From Curvibacter sp. (GTDB lineage Bacteria > Pseudomonadota > Gammaproteobacteria > Burkholderiales > Burkholderiaceae_C): a stretch of DNA of 5,652 nt. The notes under the pieces are model-generated. The model was not told the DNA's origin. It saw only the letters and a list, made by a program, of their open reading frames with translations, and ran no database searches. The DNA is taken from NCBI GenBank assembly GCA_003500955.1, contig DNQP01000053.1, forward strand, positions 1 to 5,652, given 5' to 3'. The position numbers and the translations under genes were made by a program. The first letter of the stretch is position 1. The number at the start of each line of letters is the position of its first letter. Below, one piece after another: positions 1-5,652 of this stretch.

Positions 1-852
1 CCCCTCAACATGAGCGGCAAGTGGTTCAACGTGGTGAGCTACGGCCTGGATGCCAACGAAGCCATCGACTACGACGCGATGGAGCGCAAGGCGCACGAGC
101 ACCAGCCCAAGCTGATCATCGCGGGCGCCTCGGCCTACTCGCTGCGCATCGACTTCGAGCGCTTCGCCAAGGTGGCCAAGGACGTGGGCGCCATCTTCAT
201 GGTGGACATGGCGCACTACGCCGGCCTGATCGCCGCCGGCGTCTACCCCAACCCCGTGCCGCACGCCGATGTGGTGACCTCCACCACCCACAAGAGCCTG
301 CGCGGCCCGCGCGGCGGCATCATCCTGATGAAGGCCGAGCACGAGAAGGCCATCAACAGCGCCATCTTCCCGGGCCTGCAGGGCGGCCCGCTGATGCACG
401 TGATCGCGGCCAAGGCGGTGGCCTTCAAGGAGGCCATGGACCCGGCCTTCAAGACCTACCAGCAGCAGGTCGTCAAGAACGCGCGCATCGTCGCCGAGAC
501 CTTGACCCAGCGCGGCCTGCGCATCGTCAGCGGCGGCACCCAGAGCCACGTCATGCTGGTGGACCTGCGCTCCAAGGGCATCACCGGCAAGGAAGCCGAG
601 GCCGTGCTGGGCGCCGCCCACATGACCATCAACAAGAACGCCATCCCCAACGACCCGGAAAAGCCCATGGTCACCAGCGGCGTGCGCGTCGGCACCCCGG
701 CCATGACCACCCGCGGCTTCAAGGACGAGGAAGCCCGCATCACGGCCAACCTCATCGCCGATGTACTCGACAACCCGCGCGACGAGGCCAACATCGCCGC
801 CGTGCGCGCCAAGGTCAACGCGCTGACGGCCCGCTTCCCGGTCTACAAGTAA
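1..852 (+). CDS. glyA: Serine hydroxymethyltransferase, C-terminal two thirds (5' end outside window)
   Basis: This is the PLP enzyme that interconverts serine plus tetrahydrofolate with glycine plus 5,10-methylene-tetrahydrofolate in the cytoplasm, the main source of one-carbon units. The frame is open from base 1, and the first ATG at 10 is internal (the text before it continues the family sequence), so the gene is 5'-truncated by the window. Visible landmarks are VDMAH with the cofactor-contacting Asp and His (fragment residues 69 and 72), the Schiff-base lysine in [12 protein letters not shown] (residue 98, bases 292-294), [30 protein letters not shown], and SGVRVGTPA with the substrate-carboxylate arginine (residue 229). 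By comparison with the E. coli enzyme (catalytic Lys229), about 131 residues are missing and the full length would be near 414, normal for the family. It ends in TAA, 9 bases before nrdR. Nothing is abnormal. Identity is very secure. Confidence 0.98.
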   Translation, partial: PLNMSGKWFNVVSYGLDANEAIDYDAMERKAHEHQPKLIIAGASAYSLRIDFERFAKVAKDVGAIFMVDMAHYAGLIAAGVYPNPVPHADVVTSTTHKSLRGPRGGIILMKAEHEKAINSAIFPGLQGGPLMHVIAAKAVAFKEAMDPAFKTYQQQVVKNARIVAETLTQRGLRIVSGGTQSHVMLVDLRSKGITGKEAEAVLGAAHMTINKNAIPNDPEKPMVTSGVRVGTPAMTTRGFKDEEARITANLIADVLDNPRDEANIAAVRAKVNALTARFPVYK

Positions 853-861
853 GACGGCCCG

Positions 862-1311
862 ATGAAATGCCCGTTCTGCGGTCATTCCGAGACCCAGGTC
901 GTCGAGACCCGGATCTCGGAGGACGGGGATTTCATCCGCAGGCGCCGCCAGTGCGGCGCCTGCGAAAAGCGCTTCACCACCTACGAGCGCCCCGACGTCA
1001 ACTTCCCGACCATCGTCAAGAAGGACGGCCGGCGCATCGAGTACGAGCGCGGCAAGCTGCTGGCCTCCATGCAGCTGGCCCTGCGCAAGCGCCCGGTCAG
1101 CACCGAGCAGATAGACAGCGCCCTGGAACGCATCGAGGAGAAGCTGCTGAACCTGGGCCTGCGTGAGGTGCCGTCCACCCGGATCGGTGAGCTCGTGATG
1201 CGCGAGCTGAAAAAGCTCGACAAAGTGGCCTACGTGCGATTTGCCAGTGTCTACCGCAGCTTCGAGGACATTGACGAGTTCAAGACCTTGGTGGATGAGG
1301 TGAGGCGCTGA
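862..1311 (+). CDS. nrdR: Transcriptional repressor NrdR of ribonucleotide reductase genes
   Basis: NrdR senses ATP/dATP and represses ribonucleotide reductase operons by binding NrdR boxes. The 149-residue product is full length for the family. It has an N-terminal zinc ribbon with cysteines 3, 6, 31 and 34 (MKCPFC and QCGAC), the basic DNA-binding stretch FIRRRRQ around residues 24-30, the FTTYERP link near 38-44, and an ATP-cone domain from about residue 49 to 139 beginning near [15 protein letters not shown] and including [17 protein letters not shown]. The ATG at 862 gives the canonical MKCPFC start. No strong Shine-Dalgarno is seen in the 9 bases after the glyA stop, so translation is probably coupled to glyA. 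glyA-nrdR adjacency is, from general knowledge, common in Burkholderiales. No NrdR box was recognised in this window, so its targets lie elsewhere. The stop codon is only 2 bases from that of the convergent minor pilin gene. Confidence 0.97.
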   Translation: MKCPFCGHSETQVVETRISEDGDFIRRRRQCGACEKRFTTYERPDVNFPTIVKKDGRRIEYERGKLLASMQLALRKRPVSTEQIDSALERIEEKLLNLGLREVPSTRIGELVMRELKKLDKVAYVRFASVYRSFEDIDEFKTLVDEVRR

Positions 1312-1313
1312 TC

Positions 1314-1865
1314 TCAAGCGCACAGTGATGCGCTCGCTTGGTCCACGCGCGCGCGCCCGACGCTGTTGATCACCACCTGGCGCCCCTTCACCCCGCGGCC
1401 GGCGTTTCCGCAAATGGTGAAAGTCCCCGCCTGAAAGGCGCCTGATACTTGTCGGGTACGGCCATACGGGGTGTAGGACACATAGTGGCTGACAGGCGTG
1501 TTGCCGTGCATGCTAAGCGCGGAGGCCATGCCAGCCTCACGGTGGAGGATGTCCTCCCCTTCATCGGGGCGGGCGTTGTTGTTCATGTCGTGGAAAATGA
1601 TCCAGCCCTGCTCCCACCCACCGGAGCGCTCACAACTTAAACCTTGCGGTGACTTGCACATCACGACGCGCCCGTTGCGCTTGACCGCTTCGCTGCGAGC
1701 CAGGGCCAAGCTGTTGCTCAAGGCTTGAGCCCCAGCCTGGACACGGACGGAGTTCATCAGATCGCTGACATTGGGTGCCGCCATGGTCAAGGCTCCCGCA
1801 CCGATCGCGATACTCACCAGGAGTTCAACCAGGGTGTAGCCGCCGTTTCTAGCGTTCTTCATCAT
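1314..1865 (-). CDS. fimT: Type IV pilus minor pilin, FimT/GspH family
   Basis: Minor pseudopilin expected to join the priming/tip complex of a type IV pilus in the inner membrane and periplasm. The product has 183 residues (182 if the second of two adjacent ATGs, at 1862, is used). A short basic leader ending in Gly-Gly is followed by YTLVELLVSIA: prepilin peptidase would cut before Tyr10, leaving Glu at mature position +5, and the hydrophobic helix runs to about residue 31. The globular part has the GspH/FimT pattern: ALARSEAVKRNGRVVMC, GGWEQGWIIFHD, GTFTICG, and a C-terminal GRQVVINSVGRARV. The start was chosen from the AAGGAG ribosome site and the leader. An in-frame ATG at 1979 would add an unlikely 38-residue extension. 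The C-terminal GRAR (170-173) and GRTR (135-138) resemble the GRxR motif of DNA-binding FimT. Four cysteines (70, 78, 152, 182) could form disulfides. It is separated from pilY1 by a terminator. The family is secure, the FimT versus FimU/GspH label less so. Confidence 0.9.
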   Translation of the reverse strand: MMKNARNGGYTLVELLVSIAIGAGALTMAAPNVSDLMNSVRVQAGAQALSNSLALARSEAVKRNGRVVMCKSPQGLSCERSGGWEQGWIIFHDMNNNARPDEGEDILHREAGMASALSMHGNTPVSHYVSYTPYGRTRQVSGAFQAGTFTICGNAGRGVKGRQVVINSVGRARVDQASASLCA

Positions 1866-1871
1866 CGCTCG

Positions 1872-1877
1872 CTCCTT
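1872..1877 (-). promoter_or_regulatory. Ribosome binding site of fimT
   Basis: Read on the minus strand, AAGGAG lies 6 bases before the ATG at 1865 and 9 bases before the ATG at 1862. It decides the start: the open frame extends upstream to an ATG at 1979, but only this site gives the short leader expected of a prepilin. Which of the two adjacent ATGs is used cannot be settled from sequence. Confidence 0.8.
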
Positions 1878-2003
1878 TCTTGCTGTCCCCCATCCGACCC
1901 CATGCCAGACAGATGCAGCAAGGCTAGAGAAAAGAGCACGCGAGAACATCACCACTTTATGGGAGTCCCCCGAATTCATGGGAGGCGGGCACCCAGCACG
2001 ATG

Positions 2004-2031
2004 AAAAACGGCCCTCTAGGAGGGCCGTTTT
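2004..2031 (-). terminator. Intrinsic terminator after pilY1 (symmetrical, could work both ways)
   Basis: A perfect 12-bp inverted repeat, AAAACGGCCCTC (2005-2016) and GAGGGCCGTTTT (2020-2031), encloses a 3-base loop. Read on the minus strand, the GC-rich stem ends in a run of five T (complement of 2004-2008), the classic intrinsic terminator form. It starts 17 bases after the pilY1 stop codon (2049-2051). Because the stem is flanked by A on one side and T on the other, it could also stop plus-strand transcription reading through from nrdR. It implies that much of the fimT transcript must start between here and 1866, or arise by read-through. Confidence 0.9.
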
Positions 2032-2048
2032 CAGATGCGGTTTATCCC

Positions 2049-5000
2049 TTATTCGGAGATCAATTCTCGCCAGGAGATACGGCGGGTCGCGGCCCCTGTC
2101 GCGCCGAAGCGCAAGGGAACGCTGACTTCCTGGCCTGTAGACAAACGGTACTTGGCAATCACCGTGCCGTTGGGCAGCTGTGCAATCTGCGGTGCCGTAG
2201 CCACGCCAGCCCCCAGGCTGGTGGCAATAACGCCACTGGAGGTTCCAACGGCACCGCCCGTCAGATAGTCAAGCATATAGCCCAAGGCGATACCGTCACT
2301 GCCCCCGGTATTTGGCGTGCAGGCCACCGCCGTACTCGCGGTTGGCACACTGGTCGAGAAGGCCAGTGTCCCCAAAGCCAGCTTCGGATCCGTGAACTGG
2401 ATTTCACCCGCTCCCGAAGGGAAATCCAGGAACCAGCCGTTTTGCGTTGCCAGGTTGGAGTTGGCCGAGCCGCTGATCTGGGAAACCGTCCGCACCTTCT
2501 GCCCAGGCAAGCAGACACTGATGTCAACGCCTGAGGGGCAGACACCATCAGTGGCCCGCTGGCCGATAAACGTCGTATACGTGCGCGGATTGTCGTAGGT
2601 GGTCGTCGTCGTCAGATCATCCTTGACCGCGTAGAAGGAGTTCTTCGGCGAACCTCCCACATCGCTGGTTCCGAGGTAGCGACCAGTACCGACATAAACC
2701 ACAGGCGAACCGTTGATGGTCGTGACCTGCGGGCGCACCGTGATGGGCTGGAGAGCGCCTGTACTGTCCTTGAAGACAGCCAGCTTGTGCACACCAAAGC
2801 TGCCCGACTCGATCGAGAAGCGCCACAGATTACCCAGCAGGTCACCACCATAGACGCGGCGGGTCACATTATTGCTGTCGGCCTGCGCAGTGATCTGACC
2901 GAAGCCACTGGGACTGTTCACCGCGCCAGCACCCGTAGAGATCGGCGAGCCGACCATCTGCGCCCCGGTTGAAGCATTCAGCACGTACAGATAACCCAAA
3001 CCGTCCCCGGAACCGTTCTTCACGCAGGCCGGATCCACGGTGCGAGGGCAGTTGTTGTAGCCGGAGGTCAGCAGAACAACCCAGGTGCCGTTGGTGAGCT
3101 TGGTGATCTGGGGCTTACCGAAGGAGTAGCCCATGTTGGGGTGCGTGAACTCCCAAAGCAATGCCGGGTTGGCCGGATCCGTCACGTCGAGCGCGTAGTA
3201 GCCTGTACCACCGCCATTCAGACCACCGACAAGAATGGTTCTCCACTCCGATGCAGAGCAGGTTTGCGTGGGCGCCTTGGGGCAGATATCACCAGCAATG
3301 GGCGTCCCCTCAACTGAGTACTGATGCTTGTCAGCGTAGCTCTTATCAGCCAGCGTGTACAAACGCGGGAGCACAAAACTCGGGATGTAGGCCCACGCCT
3401 CCTGCCCGGTGGTGGCGTTGAACGCGTGCACCATGCCATCGTTGGAAGCGGTGTAGACAATGGAAGCCCGTGCAGCCTGCGCAATTTTGAAGTCAGCGTA
3501 GCCACTGTCCGCGTAGTAGCGGCTCGGAGGGCCGACGAACTGAGGTTGCGCCGACACAATATCGCCCAGCCTCGAACCACGACGGCGGTAGAACTTGCTG
3601 TTGTCGGGGGTTGGGCCTTCCTCGTTGACGCGTTCCCCGCGCAGGAAATTGACCAGATTTTCGCCCGCAGCGGCTGTCTGATTGGCGGTACTCAGACAAT
3701 TCGTTCCAGTACTGCAGAACTGGGACAGTCCAGTCAGAACCGTCGCATACTGCGGCGCCGCCGTTGTGATGTGCGGCGTGGTGAAATAGCTTTTCTGCGT
3801 GGCCGAAAGATTGGTCCAGTTGAACAACGCCAGGGAAGACCCGGTGCTGAAATAGATTTTGCGGTCTGTGTAGTCGCGCGCGTTCAGAAGATTTGAAGCA
3901 GACCAGTCGTAAGCCGTGGGATCCGGGGACAGGTGGTTGTAATCAGGCACGCTGCCATCGGTCAGGTTCATGGTCTGACGGATCAGCTCACCGGACCATT
4001 CCACAGTCTTGAAGTAGGAACTGAACTGGAAATTGTTGCCCGAAGTGATCTTCGGGTTGGTCGTCGCCGCAGCGGACGCCGTACCCGGGCGCGGCGCATT
4101 CACGATGGCCTTGAGCGTGCTGGTGAGACCCGCGGTCAGCGTCGCCGGATCGGTGGCACTGAAATAATTACCCCGACCGTTGACCGCCGCGTGCCAAAGG
4201 TCGTCGGTGTTCTCAATCCTGTTGGAGCCAGGCACAGGCCAGTTACAGGGGCCGCCGGTGACCGTGATCGTATCGCGCCAAGTGCAGTTGGTCGCAGTAG
4301 CCGTGTTGCCCTTGAGAACATCCCAGTAGTCCCCAGAGGTGTCAGTCAGATAGGTGGACGAGAACACCATGCGCCCGCGCACGCCCAACCCCAACGTGCT
4401 GGTGGTCATGTGCTGCCAAGTGGCCGTATCCTGCCCGGTGGCGGGTACGGTGTTCGGTTCACAAAGGTTGTTCGGCGTGGTTGACGGCGCAATGGTCGGC
4501 CCAGTACAGTTGCCAAGGGCGGTGGTCCGCAGATTGGTTGCATAGTAATAGGCCGCCACGTCTGCCAGCGTGTTGGCCACGCCGCCAGTCCCGACAGACG
4601 TCGAATCAACGACGGGCGCCAGATCCGCCAGTTGGTTAATGACCGTGTTGGACGCCGCCCCCGTATTCACGGTACCAGCCAGCACCGGTGTCGTCACCCC
4701 AGCCACCGGCAGGTCGGCCGTCGCCACGCAGACGTTGTTGACGGTGGGTGTGCCCGAGGACCAGGTGCCGGCTGCACTGGGGCAGGGTGCTGGCTGGCCG
4801 CCGCAGGTTTCACCACCAGAACTCTCTGAATAAGTCTGCGGGACACTGGTGTCAATGTTGTAGCTCGGCGTCGCGGGCGTCAGCGGCCCAACAGGGCCTG
4901 CCACACCGTTGATGGTGGTCTGCGTTGTGGTCTGGGTGGCCTTGTACCGATCGGTCGTCGTCGAGCTGAAACCGGTCAGGACATTGGTTTGAGTCTGCGG

Positions 5001-5652
5001 TGTTACCGTGACCCGGCTGCCGGGTGTGCTCTGGCTGGGACAGACGCCGGAAGTGGTGGAATAGCCCGTACCGAAGGCGGTGTTGGAAGAGATGCAACCC
5101 GTCTTGCCGCTGATGTTGGAGACCAAGTACCACGTCTTATTGGTGGAGTCCGTGACCGAGGATGCGCCCACCGCAATGGTCCCGTTGTTCGTGTCATTGC
5201 GACAGAACCAGGCATTGTTGGTCAGGTTGTAGCAACGACCGCTGAAGGGATTCGACGTTGAGTAGCCGACGGCCCCCTGGCGGTTGTTGCTCACGCTCAT
5301 CGGTGCCGTGGCTGTGTTCGTCGGCGCCACGCTGGCCGTGCAGGCGGCACCGATCACGGTGCTGGTACGACTCCAGGTCCGTGTTCGGGTGGATGCCGTA
5401 TCGGTCGTTACACGATCTTGCAGCTTGGTGTAGGTCGTTACCGTGGTCGTAGTCACTTGGCTACCGTCGTTGTAGGGCCTAGACAAGGCACCGTCCTGGT
5501 TACCGATTTGCGTAGTACCGTCAAGCTGAACCACCAGAGAATCGGCTTCGTTCCAAGTGCCGTCAGTCGAAAGTATGGTGTAGTTCTGCTGGCAGGAATA
5601 CTGCACTGGGTCCACCACCGCCCGGCTGTTGATCGTCGAGATCTTGTTCGCA
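2049..5652 (-). CDS. pilY1: Type IV pilus tip adhesin/assembly protein PilY1 (N-terminus outside window)
   Basis: Large secreted pilus-associated protein of the PilY1/PilC family that promotes pilus extension, adhesion and surface sensing. The frame is open to the right edge; 1200 residues are visible, while the signal peptide and first part of the von Willebrand A (vWA) domain are missing. In order (fragment numbering, residue 1 at 5651-5649): YSCQQNYTILSTDGTWN (about 18-34), a vWA strand with a probable metal-site Asp30; GNQDG..RPYNDG; a Thr/Ser-rich insertion (about 66-356); resumed vWA sequence NTLADVAAYYY and DLWHAAVNGRGNYFSATDP (to about 516); a linker; then the PilC beta-propeller with FLRGERVNEE, RRRGSRLGDIVSAQPQFVG, ASNDGMVHAFNATTGQE, VYGGDLLGNLWRF, VVYVGTGRYLG; and a tail ending ISWRELISE, typical of the family. 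Oddities: RGE rather than RGD at 671-673, VEGTP where VDG is usual, and a calcium loop lacking its usual acids. There are no frameshifts. Upstream partners such as PilV/W/X are presumably beyond the window. Confidence 0.96.
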   Translation of the reverse strand, partial: ANKISTINSRAVVDPVQYSCQQNYTILSTDGTWNEADSLVVQLDGTTQIGNQDGALSRPYNDGSQVTTTTVTTYTKLQDRVTTDTASTRTRTWSRTSTVIGAACTASVAPTNTATAPMSVSNNRQGAVGYSTSNPFSGRCYNLTNNAWFCRNDTNNGTIAVGASSVTDSTNKTWYLVSNISGKTGCISSNTAFGTGYSTTSGVCPSQSTPGSRVTVTPQTQTNVLTGFSSTTTDRYKATQTTTQTTINGVAGPVGPLTPATPSYNIDTSVPQTYSESSGGETCGGQPAPCPSAAGTWSSGTPTVNNVCVATADLPVAGVTTPVLAGTVNTGAASNTVINQLADLAPVVDSTSVGTGGVANTLADVAAYYYATNLRTTALGNCTGPTIAPSTTPNNLCEPNTVPATGQDTATWQHMTTSTLGLGVRGRMVFSSTYLTDTSGDYWDVLKGNTATATNCTWRDTITVTGGPCNWPVPGSNRIENTDDLWHAAVNGRGNYFSATDPATLTAGLTSTLKAIVNAPRPGTASAAATTNPKITSGNNFQFSSYFKTVEWSGELIRQTMNLTDGSVPDYNHLSPDPTAYDWSASNLLNARDYTDRKIYFSTGSSLALFNWTNLSATQKSYFTTPHITTAAPQYATVLTGLSQFCSTGTNCLSTANQTAAAGENLVNFLRGERVNEEGPTPDNSKFYRRRGSRLGDIVSAQPQFVGPPSRYYADSGYADFKIAQAARASIVYTASNDGMVHAFNATTGQEAWAYIPSFVLPRLYTLADKSYADKHQYSVEGTPIAGDICPKAPTQTCSASEWRTILVGGLNGGGTGYYALDVTDPANPALLWEFTHPNMGYSFGKPQITKLTNGTWVVLLTSGYNNCPRTVDPACVKNGSGDGLGYLYVLNASTGAQMVGSPISTGAGAVNSPSGFGQITAQADSNNVTRRVYGGDLLGNLWRFSIESGSFGVHKLAVFKDSTGALQPITVRPQVTTINGSPVVYVGTGRYLGTSDVGGSPKNSFYAVKDDLTTTTTYDNPRTYTTFIGQRATDGVCPSGVDISVCLPGQKVRTVSQISGSANSNLATQNGWFLDFPSGAGEIQFTDPKLALGTLAFSTSVPTASTAVACTPNTGGSDGIALGYMLDYLTGGAVGTSSGVIATSLGAGVATAPQIAQLPNGTVIAKYRLSTGQEVSVPLRFGATGAATRRISWRELISE
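4584..5456 (-). other. Thr/Ser-rich insertion inside the PilY1 vWA domain
   Basis: This segment codes for about 291 residues lying between two stretches that normally sit close together in betaproteobacterial PilY1: the GNQDG..RPYNDG region after the vWA STDG strand, and NTLADVAAYYY. Its composition is unlike the flanks: runs such as VTTTTVTTYTK and TQTTTQTTING, very few charged residues, many Thr, Ser, Asn and Gly, and eight scattered cysteines. No recognised domain was identified. Boundaries are approximate and based on remembered family pattern rather than an alignment. It could be a surface-exposed, disulfide-braced stalk or loop, but that function is inference. Confidence 0.65.

Noticed and set aside
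21..1166. A 381-codon open frame across glyA and nrdR in another plus-strand frame
   Set aside because: The product is a low-complexity Arg/Gly/Pro/His-rich string typical of out-of-frame reading of GC-rich DNA, and it overlaps two certain genes.
1315..1340. Competing small hairpins at the nrdR/fimT junction (CAAGCG/CGCTTG and AGCGCA/TGCGCT)
   Set aside because: Each stem is 6 bp with a loop of 14 or 6 bases and no T run, and they lie within the fimT coding end. Not a credible terminator.
1939..1955. A possible sigma-54 promoter for fimT (GG-N10-GC with TGG and TCGC on the minus strand)
   Set aside because: Only the core dinucleotides and a few flanking bases match; TGGCAC is poorly kept, so chance is a fair explanation. 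No convincing sigma-70 -35/-10 pair was found in the gap either.
1866..1979. An upstream ATG at 1979 for fimT adding 38 residues
   Set aside because: It would give a leader far longer than normal for a prepilin and ignore the AAGGAG site just before 1865.
1959..1984. A 7-base direct repeat (ATGGGAG at 1959 and 1978) and the 9-base dyad GGGAGTCCC (1961-1969) upstream of fimT
   Set aside because: Some 7-base repeat is expected about half the time in a gap of this size, and the dyad is short. Not enough to call an operator.
1725..2534. A 269-codon plus-strand open frame opposite fimT and pilY1
   Set aside because: It crosses the fimT start, the intergenic region, the terminator and the end of pilY1, has no recognisable domain, and is antisense to two well-supported genes.
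3324..4484. Two plus-strand open frames of 190 and 183 codons (3324-3896 and 3933-4484) opposite pilY1
   Set aside because: Their sequences are Arg-rich without recognisable motifs, and they lie wholly antisense to conserved pilY1 coding sequence.
2049..5652. PilY1 region as recently acquired DNA, because its third codon positions look less GC-rich than those of glyA
   Set aside because: The difference is a visual impression only, Thr/Ser/Asn-rich surface proteins often show it, and there are no flanking mobile-element sequences.

Overview
The window looks like chromosomal DNA of a betaproteobacterium, most likely Burkholderiales and perhaps close to Comamonadaceae. This is inferred from the high GC content with mostly G/C third codon positions in the housekeeping genes, the glyA-nrdR gene pair, and the protein style of the neighbouring type IV pilus genes. 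No species can be named from sequence alone.

Left part (1-1311, plus strand): the last two thirds of glyA (serine hydroxymethyltransferase; the start lies before the window), followed after 9 bases by a complete nrdR, the zinc-ribbon/ATP-cone repressor of ribonucleotide reductase genes. Both belong to one-carbon and nucleotide supply and are probably co-transcribed.

Right part (1314-5652, minus strand): the end of a type IV pilus minor-component cluster, convergent with nrdR. A large pilY1 gene runs in from the right edge (1200 visible residues; the N-terminus is missing) and stops at 2049. A strong, symmetrical hairpin terminator follows at 2005-2031. Next is a short intergenic stretch with a good ribosome binding site, then a complete FimT/GspH-type minor pilin whose stop codon lies 2 bases from the nrdR stop. 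Together FimT and PilY1 would sit at or near the pilus tip and prime pilus assembly, affecting adhesion, twitching and possibly DNA uptake.

No RNA genes, mobile elements, CRISPR arrays or wholly new system are visible. The noteworthy points lie in the pilus proteins: a Thr/Ser-rich, Cys-containing insertion of about 290 residues that splits the PilY1 von Willebrand A domain; an apparently degenerate calcium loop in the PilY1 propeller; RGE where some relatives have RGD; GRxR motifs in FimT like those used for DNA binding by transformation-linked FimT; and a terminator that separates fimT from pilY1.
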